From Plantactinospora endophytica (GTDB taxonomy: Bacteria; Actinomycetota; Actinomycetes; Mycobacteriales; Micromonosporaceae), in assembly GCF_016862915.1 (NCBI RefSeq), contig NZ_BONW01000002.1, positions 186,001-250,000 on the forward strand: a DNA stretch of 64,000 bases. Direction: 5' to 3'. Of this stretch, positions 27,091-34,716 are shown one piece after another. The notes below the pieces were generated by a model that had not been told where the DNA came from, searched no databases, and saw only the letters and a program-made list of their open reading frames with translations. Within the stretch, counting starts at the first letter, position 1. Every line of letters begins with the position of its first letter. A program made the translations under genes and the position numbers.

Positions 27091-27525
27091 TCAGGCTATG
27101 ACGTGCCGGGCCGGCCGGGTTTCCTTGTTCCGGACCGGTCTGGTGACGATCTTGGCGACGCAGGGCGGGATCCCGGCCAATGCCGCATGGTTGCGGGCCC
27201 GGTAGGCGCTCGGCGACTCGCCGACCAGTTGGGTGAAGCGGGAGCTGAACGAGCCGAGCGAGGAGCCGCCGACGGCCATGCAGACCTCGGTCACCGTCAG
27301 GTCGCCCCGGCGCAGCAGGGCCTTCGCGCGCTCGATCCGGCGGGTCATCAGATAGGCGTACGGAGTCTCGCCGAAGGCGGTCCGGAAACTGCGCGAGAAG
27401 TGACCGGGCGACATCAGGGCGTCCCGGGCGAGCGCGGTCACGTCCAGCGGTCGCGCGTACTCCCGGTCCATCCGGTCCCGGGCGCGACGCAGGCGTACGA
27501 GATCGGCCCGGTCCATGCCCACCAT
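27091..27525 (-). CDS. AraC-family transcriptional regulator (DNA-binding domain only)
   Basis: 144 residues made up almost entirely of the double helix-turn-helix: LDVTALARDALMSPGHFSRSFRTAFGETPYAYL and VTEVCMAVGGSSLGSFSSRFTQLVGESPSAYR. There is no N-terminal effector domain, so any signal must act elsewhere. It precedes the VOC gene and may regulate it. Three start codons cluster at 27516-27525; the longest is listed. Confidence 0.9.
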   Translation of the reverse strand: MVGMDRADLVRLRRARDRMDREYARPLDVTALARDALMSPGHFSRSFRTAFGETPYAYLMTRRIERAKALLRRGDLTVTEVCMAVGGSSLGSFSSRFTQLVGESPSAYRARNHAALAGIPPCVAKIVTRPVRNKETRPARHVIA

Positions 27526-27597
27526 TCTGGCACGCCGCCCGACGGGCGCCTGATTACGGTGCTTGTGTCCGTTTCGGTCGAGCGAGTTCCAGTCGCT

Positions 27598-27918
27598 CTA
27601 GGCAACCTTCGTCTGCTCGTCGCCGAAGTCTGCGATGAGCCTGAGTGTCCCGCCAAGGGCCGTCACGTAGCGGCTGAGTACGTCTTGGGTGGAGAAGTCG
27701 CCGCCTTCGATCTGTGACACCCGGGCGACCGAGATCCCCATCCGGGTCGCTACCTGCTCCTGGGTCAGTCCTCGTCGTCTGCGCATCTCGGCCAGGCGCC
27801 AACCACGTGCCTCGTCGAGTATCCGGCCGAGGCTGACCGCGAAGGCTTCCGGGCCGCCTGCCGTTTCGACCGCGCGTTCCAGATGACCAGATGCACGCCA
27901 GCGTCGAACCTCATTCAT
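27598..27918 (-). CDS. Helix-turn-helix (XRE/HigA-like) protein, orphan antitoxin candidate
   Basis: 106 residues. The C-terminal half is a classic XRE helix-turn-helix (RRRRGLTQEQVATRMGISVARVSQIEGGDFSTQDVLSRYVTALG) ending in LRLIADFG, the layout of HigA antitoxins of the RelE/HigB type. The ATG follows AAGAGGAGAGG. No toxin gene lies before it: the upstream 300 bases contain no HigB-like ORF. It is therefore an orphan or a plain regulator. A TATACT box lies 84 bases upstream. Confidence 0.83.
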   Translation of the reverse strand: MNEVRRWRASGHLERAVETAGGPEAFAVSLGRILDEARGWRLAEMRRRRGLTQEQVATRMGISVARVSQIEGGDFSTQDVLSRYVTALGGTLRLIADFGDEQTKVA

Positions 27919-28220
27919 CGTCCTCTCCTCTTCCTGTTTCTCTGGGTGGCTAGTAGGAGCGTCGATGGTGACTTCCGAGGTGACGGCTTCTGCGTCTGGT
28001 GAGTATAGCCACGGCGAACTGACATTCGGCGGTATCCAGCAGGGGGTACCGGTCACGGCCTGCGGGCAGAATCGACCGCCGGAAGCACACAACCTATCCA
28101 ACGTCGGCCCAGACGGGCCTACCCGATCGGATAAGGCTGCTGTCGCCTGACCGACATCCGCGAGTAATATTTCTCCGCGATGGATCAGGCTGGCCGGGCC
28201 AATACTCCGAGGGAGTCCTC
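27919..28220. other. Divergent intergenic region, 302 bp, lower GC
   Basis: It separates the orphan HTH gene (minus) from the membrane-anchored repeat protein (plus) and is visibly less GC-rich than the surroundings. No ORF with family resemblance was found. It contains the minus-strand TATACT box and ends with the AT-rich stretch GAGTAATATTTCTCC about 60 bases before the plus-strand start. Confidence 0.5.
28002..28007 (-). promoter_or_regulatory. Consensus-like -10 box of the orphan HTH gene
   Basis: TATACT on the minus strand is one of the best -10 matches in the window. No clear -35 was found at 17 bases. Confidence 0.4.
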
Positions 28221-29090
28221 ATGACGAACCCGCCGCCGGTCGAACCGACCCAGTCGACGCCCTATATTCCCGGACCCGGGCCTCTCACGCCGCCATCTAC
28301 AGGCGGACTGCGGCCCCCGGGCGCACCGCGCAGGAAGCAGAAGGTCGTCCCGTGGATCGCTGGCGGCCTCGCCGGACTATTCCTCTTCTGTTGCGGGATC
28401 GCAGCTATCGTAAATCTCGCGGATAGCCCGACGAACGGGGCCGATCCCGTCGCTGCCACGGCGACTAGTACGTCGGTGAGACCAACACCAGTCAAGACTG
28501 CGACTGCGGCGCCGACGACGACGCCAAGTGCTGCCCCATCAGAAGCCGAAACCACGCCACCGGCGAAACCCAAGCCGAAGACCTATTCGGGGCGCGGCGA
28601 CGACGTGGTGAAGATTCCTGAACTGACCGACCTCTCTGTCGTGGTCTTCAAATGCCCGCGCTGCACCAGCAACACCATCGTGCAGAGCGACGGCCCGGAA
28701 GGTCTTCTCGTCAATGAGATTGGCGCCTACAGTGGCAAAGCATGGATCAACCTGGAGGAAGACTCCTTGACCAGCCAGTTCGATGTCCAAGCCAGCGGAA
28801 AATGGACGTTGACTGTCGGGACGGTTGATCAGCTTGCAACCAAGGCGCTCTCGGGGAAAGCCGCGGGGAAGGGCGACGACGTGATTCTTCTCGGCGGAGA
28901 CTACGACACAGCGAAGATCACGCACTCGAAGGGCAACTCAAACTTCGTCGTTTACGCCTACAATCTCGACTCCGGCGAGGGTGGACTGCTGGTGAACGAG
29001 ATCGGCGGTTACTCGGGCCGGCGTCCGTTGGAGGCGCCCGCGCTCGTACAGGTCAAGGCCGACGGAAACTGGACGATCGGGCCAGCGTAG
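28221..29090 (+). CDS. Membrane-anchored protein with a duplicated extracellular domain of unknown type
   Basis: 289 residues. A Pro-rich cytoplasmic N-terminus (1-38) is followed by one transmembrane helix (about 43-66), a Thr/Pro/Ala linker (about 75-115), and two repeats of about 80 residues. The repeats share the openings GRGDDVVKIP and GKGDDVILLG, the central GLLVNEIGAYSG and GLLVNEIGGYSG, and the endings SGKWTLTVG and DGNWTIGPA. Only repeat one has a CPRC motif. The pattern looks like a duplicated beta-sandwich. Base composition is less GC-rich than neighbouring genes, hinting at transfer. A terminator follows. No function is recognised. Confidence 0.82.
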   Translation: MTNPPPVEPTQSTPYIPGPGPLTPPSTGGLRPPGAPRRKQKVVPWIAGGLAGLFLFCCGIAAIVNLADSPTNGADPVAATATSTSVRPTPVKTATAAPTTTPSAAPSEAETTPPAKPKPKTYSGRGDDVVKIPELTDLSVVVFKCPRCTSNTIVQSDGPEGLLVNEIGAYSGKAWINLEEDSLTSQFDVQASGKWTLTVGTVDQLATKALSGKAAGKGDDVILLGGDYDTAKITHSKGNSNFVVYAYNLDSGEGGLLVNEIGGYSGRRPLEAPALVQVKADGNWTIGPA

Positions 29091-29128
29091 TTCCCGCACT
29101 TAACAACGGATCTTCGGCCTGACGCGGC

Positions 29129-29158
29129 GGCGCCCACCGACCAGTTTCGGTGGGCGCC
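29129..29158. terminator. Terminator after the duplicated-domain protein gene
   Basis: Perfect 12-bp stem (GGCGCCCACCGA) with loop CCAGTT, 38 bases after the stop. Confidence 0.75.
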
Positions 29159-29264
29159 ACAGACTTGGGGGCCAAGCGGCCGGTTCGTGCGTGAAGTTAG
29201 TCGATCCGTACCTGGGCTTGGCCATCCCTTGTCTGCTGTCGGGACGAGGAGGTGACAACTCCGG

Positions 29265-29462
29265 CTACGGCGCCTGGCCTGCTACTGCGGTGACGAATGT
29301 GGTCCAGGCGGTGGGGGTGAAGGTGAGGGTGCCGTTGTCGCGGTGTTTGCTGTCCCGGACGAGTACGCGGCCGGGCAGGTTGTCGGCCACCTCCACGCAG
29401 TTCCCGCCGTTGGAGCTGCTGCGGGTGCTGGTGCGCCACCGGGCGCCGGTCAGGTCAACCAT
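29265..29462 (-). CDS. DUF397 domain protein
   Basis: 65 residues: LTGARWRTSTRSSSNGGNCVEVAD, then VLVRDSKHRDNGTLTFTPTAWTTFV, the whole DUF397 signature. Its start overlaps the end of the XRE/DUF5753 gene by 13 bases. DUF397 proteins are nearly always partnered with such regulators in actinobacteria and are thought to antagonise or be controlled by them; the mechanism differs between the few studied pairs. Confidence 0.93.
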   Translation of the reverse strand: MVDLTGARWRTSTRSSSNGGNCVEVADNLPGRVLVRDSKHRDNGTLTFTPTAWTTFVTAVAGQAP

Positions 29463-30199
29463 TCTCTTGCCCTCAGGTGTGCTATCGACAGGTCGCGCGG
29501 CAGCGCTACCGATCTCACAGTGTCCCAGGTGCGCCAGAGCGCGGCAACGTCGCTCGTCATCCGGCCTGCCGCCTGGTCGTCCAGATAGGCGACGTCGGGC
29601 CGGTCGTCCAGGCTGGCGATGACAAATGCTCCGGCCTGGCCGGGATGCAGGCCGGCGTGCAGCGGCAGCACGTGCACCATCACGAACGGGCGCTGGGCCA
29701 TCTCGACCAGGTGATCGAGCTGCGGATGCATGATTTCCGGGTCGCCTCGGCGCAGCGCTGCCTCGTCCACCACGAAGACGGTCAGCGGTGGCTTGGGTCG
29801 GTCGAAGACCGCCGCCTGGCGCTTGAGTCGGGCCGCCACGTGACCGTCGATCTCGTCACCGCCGAGCGGTCCGCTGCCGAGCACCGCGCGGGCGTACGCC
29901 TCGGTCTGGAGCAGGCCCGGCAGCACTGCCGCTTCGAATGACCGTAGCGAGGTCGCCTCCCGTTCGACGTCGGCCCACGGGCGGAACCATTCGAGTTCCC
30001 GGCGGCGGAGGACGTCCGGCCAGAGTTCGCCGACATCCCGGCCGAGTAGGTCCGCCACCGCCGTCCGGTGACGCGGCTGTGGGATCCGGCCCGGCGTCAA
30101 CCACCGCCCGGCGGTCTTCGGATCGACGCCCACCTTCTCCGCGAGCGACTCGGCGGTCTCCCCGACCTCGGCCATCGCGATCCGCAGGATCTCGTTCAC
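29450..30199 (-). CDS. XRE-type regulator with DUF5753 (DUF397 partner)
   Basis: 249 residues from GTG 30199, which follows GGAGGGC. The N-terminal HTH is MAEVGETAESLAEKVGVDPKTAGRWL. The rest is DUF5753 (FEAAVLPGLLQTEAYARAVL, FVVDEAALRRGDPEIMHPQLDHLVEMAQRP, FVIASLDDRPDVAYLDDQAAG). The family controls development or antibiotic genes in streptomycetes. A palindrome 41 bases upstream may be its own operator. The gene is divergent from two small Cys-containing genes. Confidence 0.9.
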   Translation of the reverse strand: MNEILRIAMAEVGETAESLAEKVGVDPKTAGRWLTPGRIPQPRHRTAVADLLGRDVGELWPDVLRRRELEWFRPWADVEREATSLRSFEAAVLPGLLQTEAYARAVLGSGPLGGDEIDGHVAARLKRQAAVFDRPKPPLTVFVVDEAALRRGDPEIMHPQLDHLVEMAQRPFVMVHVLPLHAGLHPGQAGAFVIASLDDRPDVAYLDDQAAGRMTSDVAALWRTWDTVRSVALPRDLSIAHLRAREWLT

Positions 30200-30239
30200 G
30201 TGCCCTCCGTAGTGGACGTCCAGGATTTCCCCGGAACAT

Positions 30240-30252
30240 ACAACTACGTTGT
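30240..30252. promoter_or_regulatory. Palindrome between the divergent XRE and small-protein genes
   Basis: ACAACTACGTTGT has perfect 5-bp arms around TAC and lies in the most AT-rich part of the divergent region. It is a natural candidate for autoregulation by the XRE protein. Confidence 0.45.
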
Positions 30253-30417
30253 GTGTTTGTCTCGCCACGCCGAGCAGGCTTCAGATAGCGGAACTGTTCG
30301 GTGGCGGCAACCGCCCGGACGGAACCGCGCGGGGACCGCCCGGATCGTCTCCCCGTAAGTCGGGCGGTCCCCGCCTCCATCCCACCGCAGAGCAGCACGA
30401 CGGAGAGGAGCAGCGGG

Positions 30418-30723
30418 ATGAGCTGGAGAAGGCGGCAACCGGAACGTCACCGCCGGGACTGGCGGCGACTCTGGCGCTACTGCCGGTGCGGGCTGCGCTG
30501 GTGCTGCCCGGACGACGTACCCGTGACGCAGATGCCGTGGCCTCCGCCACCGCCACCGGCGGGGGTGCCGGCGCCGGTTGATTCGGAGCCGGGTCCGCGA
30601 CCGACCTCGGGCACGGCCCGGAACGCCAACCGGGGCCCGGGCTGGACGATACCCACCGGCCGTGCCGGTCGGCCGATCTCAGCCCGCTCCGGGCACACCG
30701 CCGCCGGGCAGCCGAGCCGATAA
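30418..30723 (+). CDS. Small Cys/Arg-rich hypothetical protein (MSWRRRQPERHRRDW type)
   Basis: 101 residues starting at ATG 30418 after GGAGAGGAG. The N-terminus is very basic and then has a compact Cys cluster (YCRCGLRWCCPDD) that could bind a metal. The rest is Pro/Gly-rich and probably disordered. Genes with this start recur in Micromonosporaceae beside XRE/DUF5753-DUF397 pairs (recalled, not checked), and here it is divergent from one. Function unknown. Confidence 0.68.
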   Translation: MSWRRRQPERHRRDWRRLWRYCRCGLRWCCPDDVPVTQMPWPPPPPPAGVPAPVDSEPGPRPTSGTARNANRGPGWTIPTGRAGRPISARSGHTAAGQPSR

Positions 30724-30736
30724 TCCGGCCCGCGCG

Positions 30737-31015
30737 ATGAATCCGCCGTTCGCACGCCGACGACCGCACGTACCGACCCGGCCGAGGTACCTCTGCCGGA
30801 CCTGCGCCGCCCCCTGGCCGTGCCAGCCGGCCCGACTGAACCTGCTGCACGCCTATCGCGGTGCCCGGGCCAACCTCCTGATCCACCTCGCCGGGCACCT
30901 GCACCGGGCGCTCTGCGATCTCCTCGCCACCTCACCCAACCTCGACCAGGTGGCCCTCTGCCTACGCTTCCTCGGCTGGGTCCCCGACTGGGCAGCCCGT
31001 GCCACGCTCTCATGA
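30737..31015 (+). CDS. Small CxxC protein next to the XRE locus
   Basis: 92 residues starting MNPPFARRRPHVPTRPRY, with a CRTCAAPWPC motif and then a helical part (ANLLIHLAGHLHRALCDLLAT ... LCLRFLGWV). It begins 13 bases after the preceding gene and is clearly in the same operon. Similar short proteins are sometimes labelled flavin reductase in databases, but no flavin-binding feature is visible. The CxxC...C cluster suggests a zinc site. Confidence 0.68.
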   Translation: MNPPFARRRPHVPTRPRYLCRTCAAPWPCQPARLNLLHAYRGARANLLIHLAGHLHRALCDLLATSPNLDQVALCLRFLGWVPDWAARATLS

Positions 31016-31128
31016 TCCTTGTCGATCTGTGGTTAGTGGGGAACCACGAGTCGCCGAGAATCAAGACCCGGAGCAGGAGGAGACGCGCGGGCGTACCTGA
31101 GGGGGACTCGTCGGCGCGGCGTGGTGTG

Positions 31129-34100
31129 ATGAGCGGCGTGCAGGCGTACCGGCTGGTCCGTCGGGCGGCCGAGGCCGGACCGGCGCGACACGACGATCCC
31201 GTACAACGGGAGGTGATCGCGCACACCGACGGGCCGCTGCTGGTCCTGGGTGGACCGGGCACCGGCAAGACCGGCACCCTGGTCGAGGCGGTCGCCGCGC
31301 GGGTCGCCGACGGCGTCGACCCGGAACGCATCCTCGTGCTGGCGTTCAGCCGGCGCTCGGCCACCGCGCTGCGGCACCGGATCGAGGCCCGGATCGCCGA
31401 GGTCACCAACCGGGTACTGCACGAGCCGCTGGTCCGGACCTTCCCGGCGTACGCCTTCGGGCTGCTCCGCCGGTCGGCGGCGGAACGCGGCGAGCCGTCC
31501 CCCCGACTGCTCACCGGTCCCGAGCAGGATCTGATCATCCGGGAACTGCTCGGGGTGATCGGGGTCGAGGACGACCAGCCCGAAGCCGGGGACGAGATCG
31601 AGGACCCGGTCGGCTGGCCGGCGGAGTTGCGCCCGGCGCTGCGTACCCGGGCCTTCGCCGAACAGCTCCGCGACCTGCTGATGCGGGCCGCCGAACGCGG
31701 CGTCGGGCCGACCGAGCTGGCCCGGCTCGGCGAACGCCTCGGTCGGGCCGACTGGCCGGCCGCCGCCCGCTTCCTCCGGCAGTACGTCGCCGTGCTCGCC
31801 CTGCGCGACGTCACCACCCGGGGCTCGGTCGCCTACGACCCGGCCGAACTGGTCCGGGCCGCCTCCGGGCTGCTCACCGACGACCCCGAACTGCTCGACG
31901 CCGAACGGGCCCGGCTCGCCCACGTATACGTCGACGAGCTGGCCGACACCGACCCGGCCCAGGTGGACCTGCTGCACCTGGTGGGCGGTGGCGGCAAACC
32001 GCTGGTGGCGTTCGCCGACCCGGACTCGTCCACGTACGCCTTCCGGGGCGCCGACCCGGCCGTCGTCGGCACGTTCCCGCACCGGTTCCGTACCGTCTCC
32101 GGGGCGGTGGCCCGGACGGTGCTGCTGCTCACGTCGTACCGGGCCGGGCCGGGACTGCTGGCTGCGACCCGGCGGTTGGCGCGGCGGCTGCGCGGGCCGG
32201 TGGCCCACCGCGACCTGCACCCGGCACCGGACGCCGAGCCGGGGACGGTGGAGATCCGCACCTTCCGCTCCGGCACCAGCGAGGCGGCCTACCTGGCGCA
32301 CGCGCTACGGTCCGCGCACCTGCTCGACGGGATTCCCTGGTCGAGGATGGCGGTGCTGCTCCGCTCCACCACGCTGCAACTGCCGCCGCTGCAACGCGCC
32401 ATGCACACCGTCGGGGTGCCGACCGTGGTGCACGCCGAGGACCTGCCGCTGCACCTGCAACCGGCGGTGTCGCCGCTGTTGCTGCTGCTGCGCTGCGCGC
32501 TCGAACCGGACCGGCTGGACGAGGACGCGGTGGTGACGCTGCTGCACTCGCCGCTCGGCGGCGCCGACCCGCTGGCCGAGCGGCGGCTCCGGCAGGGGTT
32601 GCGGGCGCTGGCGCTGGCCGGCGGGGACCGGCGGCCCTCCGGCGCCCTGCTGGTGGAGGCGTTGCGGGATCCGCGCGACCTGCTCTCGATCGAACGCCGC
32701 TGGGCGGCCCCGGCGCAGGCGGTCGCCACCCTGCTCGGTGCGGCCCGGGAGGCGGCCACGGTGCCCGGGGCGACCGCCGAGGAGGTGCTCTGGGCGGTGT
32801 GGCGGGCCAGCGGCCTCGCCGAACGCTGGACCGGTGCGTTGGCCCGGTCCCGTACCAGCGCCGGGGCACAGGACAGCGGGCTGCGCTGGCGGGCCGCCGC
32901 CGCCGACCGGGACCTGGACGCGATCGTCGTACTCTTCGACGCGGCGGCACGGTTCGTCGACCGGTTGCCCGGGGCGCGTACCGAGGTCTTCCTCGACCAC
33001 GTGCTGGGGCAGCAGTTGCCGGCCGACACCCTCGCGCCGAGCGCCGACCGGGGCGAGGCGGTACGCCTGCTCACCGCGCACGCGGCCAAGGGGCTGGAGT
33101 GGGACCTGGTCGCGCTGGCCGGGGTACAGGAGGGGATCTGGCCGGACCTGCGGCTGCGCGGCAGCCTGCTCGGCTCGGAGCGGCTGGTCGACGTACTCGC
33201 CGGTCGGAGCGAGGGCGCCGGGGTCGCGGCCACCCTGGCCGGGCAGGGTTCGGCGATGCTGGACGAGGAACGCCGACTGTTCTACGTCGCCGCGACCCGG
33301 GCCCGGCGCAGGCTGCTGGTCAGCGCGGTCGCCTCGGCGGCGGTGGGGGTGGCCGACCACGAGGAGCAGCCGAGCCGGTTCCTCTACGAACTCGGCCCGG
33401 CGGTCGAGCGCCCCGACGACGACGCCGACACTGCTGGCCGGGGCGGCCCGGCCGGCCGAGGTGGTCCATCCGGCGGGAGCGGTCCGGGCGGCGGAAGCGG
33501 CAGCCGTGAGCCCGATGGCCCGGGCGGCCCGGCCACCGGTGGCGGGGCGGCGCCGGGTGGGGACGAACCGGCGGCCGAGGAGGTGGACGGGGTCGCGGAC
33601 GACGTACCGGCGCTGCCGGTCGGTCGGCCGCCCCGGGCGTTGACGCTGTCGGCGCTGGTCGCCGAGCTGCGTACCGCCGTCACCGACCCGGCGGCGTCAC
33701 CGGCCCGGCGGCGCGCTGCGGCGGAGGAACTGGCCCGGCTGGCCGTCGCCGGGGTTCCGGGAGCGCATCCCGACGACTGGTGGGGGCTGCGTCCGCTCTC
33801 CGACGACCGGCCGCTGGTGGACGAGGGCGAACCCGTCCGGGTCACCCCGTCCGGGATGGAGAGCGCGCTCCGGTGCAGCCTGCGCTGGCTGCTGGAACGG
33901 CACGGCGGCCGGCCGCCGGCCAGCTCCGCGCAGGGGGTGGGCAACCTGGTGCACGCCGCCGCGATGCTCGCCGAGGACGCCAGCGCCGACCGGGGCAAAC
34001 TGCTGGAGTACGTCGCCGCCCGGTTCGACGTGATCGAACTCGCGGCCCGCTGGATGGCCGGCACCGAACGGGCCCGCGCCGAGGTGATGGTCGACAAGCT

Positions 34101-34716
34101 GCTGCGCTGGCTGGCCGGCAACCCGCGCCGGCTGCTCGCCATCGAACACGAGTTCGCGGTACGCCTCGACGACCCGAAACGGCCGATCGAGCTGACCGGC
34201 CGGGTGGACCGGCTGGAGGTGGACGCCGACGGCCGGCTCGTGGTGATCGACCTCAAGACCGGCAAGTCGACGGCGGTGACCGCGTCGGAGCTGGCCGAGC
34301 ATCCACAGCTCGGCGCGTACCAGGCGGCGGTGGAGGCGGGGGCGTTCGACGACCTCGGCGTGGGGTCGGAGTCGGGTGGGGCGGCGCTGGTGCAGCTCGG
34401 CACGTCGACCCAGGACGCGAAGGAGCAGGTCCAGCCGCCGGTCGGGGCGGCCGAGGAGGCGGGTAGCTGGGCGCGGGCGATGGTCCGGCGTACCGCCGAC
34501 ACGATGGCCGCGGCCACCTTCTCCGCCGTCGCCAACTCGAAGTGCCGGGTCTGCCCGGTACGCAGCAGTTGCCCGATCTCCGGCCAGGGTCGCCAGGTCG
34601 TCGAGCCACCCACCCGGCGCCGCCCGGACGCCGCCGCCCCGCCGAGGCCGCCGGGCCAGCGCGGCGGCGGTTCGGGAGCGCCCGGCCAGCGCGGTGGCGG
34701 TGGTGGCGGCCGATGA
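31129..34716 (+). CDS. adnA: AdnA subunit of the AdnAB helicase-nuclease
   Basis: 1195 residues. AdnAB resects double-strand breaks in mycobacteria and relatives in place of RecBCD. The UvrD-like motor has a Walker A GGPGTGKT (41-48), the Walker B VDELADTDPAQ, which departs from the usual DEFQD, and the motif VI region DEERRLFYVAATRARRRLLV. The C-terminal RecB-type nuclease has VIDLKTGKS near 1041 and the four Cys of an iron-sulphur staple (one near 916, then CRVCPVRSSC near 1139-1149). A Gly/Pro-rich linker lies at about 770-820. ATG 31129 is used; GTG 31126 and GTG 31138 are alternatives. The stop overlaps adnB (ATGA). Confidence 0.93.
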   Translation: MSGVQAYRLVRRAAEAGPARHDDPVQREVIAHTDGPLLVLGGPGTGKTGTLVEAVAARVADGVDPERILVLAFSRRSATALRHRIEARIAEVTNRVLHEPLVRTFPAYAFGLLRRSAAERGEPSPRLLTGPEQDLIIRELLGVIGVEDDQPEAGDEIEDPVGWPAELRPALRTRAFAEQLRDLLMRAAERGVGPTELARLGERLGRADWPAAARFLRQYVAVLALRDVTTRGSVAYDPAELVRAASGLLTDDPELLDAERARLAHVYVDELADTDPAQVDLLHLVGGGGKPLVAFADPDSSTYAFRGADPAVVGTFPHRFRTVSGAVARTVLLLTSYRAGPGLLAATRRLARRLRGPVAHRDLHPAPDAEPGTVEIRTFRSGTSEAAYLAHALRSAHLLDGIPWSRMAVLLRSTTLQLPPLQRAMHTVGVPTVVHAEDLPLHLQPAVSPLLLLLRCALEPDRLDEDAVVTLLHSPLGGADPLAERRLRQGLRALALAGGDRRPSGALLVEALRDPRDLLSIERRWAAPAQAVATLLGAAREAATVPGATAEEVLWAVWRASGLAERWTGALARSRTSAGAQDSGLRWRAAAADRDLDAIVVLFDAAARFVDRLPGARTEVFLDHVLGQQLPADTLAPSADRGEAVRLLTAHAAKGLEWDLVALAGVQEGIWPDLRLRGSLLGSERLVDVLAGRSEGAGVAATLAGQGSAMLDEERRLFYVAATRARRRLLVSAVASAAVGVADHEEQPSRFLYELGPAVERPDDDADTAGRGGPAGRGGPSGGSGPGGGSGSREPDGPGGPATGGGAAPGGDEPAAEEVDGVADDVPALPVGRPPRALTLSALVAELRTAVTDPAASPARRRAAAEELARLAVAGVPGAHPDDWWGLRPLSDDRPLVDEGEPVRVTPSGMESALRCSLRWLLERHGGRPPASSAQGVGNLVHAAAMLAEDASADRGKLLEYVAARFDVIELAARWMAGTERARAEVMVDKLLRWLAGNPRRLLAIEHEFAVRLDDPKRPIELTGRVDRLEVDADGRLVVIDLKTGKSTAVTASELAEHPQLGAYQAAVEAGAFDDLGVGSESGGAALVQLGTSTQDAKEQVQPPVGAAEEAGSWARAMVRRTADTMAAATFSAVANSKCRVCPVRSSCPISGQGRQVVEPPTRRRPDAAAPPRPPGQRGGGSGAPGQRGGGGGGR

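Noticed and set aside
27919-28220. Possible HigB/RelE-type toxin partner for the orphan HTH protein
   Set aside because: All frames upstream on the minus strand were read; none gives a toxin-sized ORF with RelE-like features.
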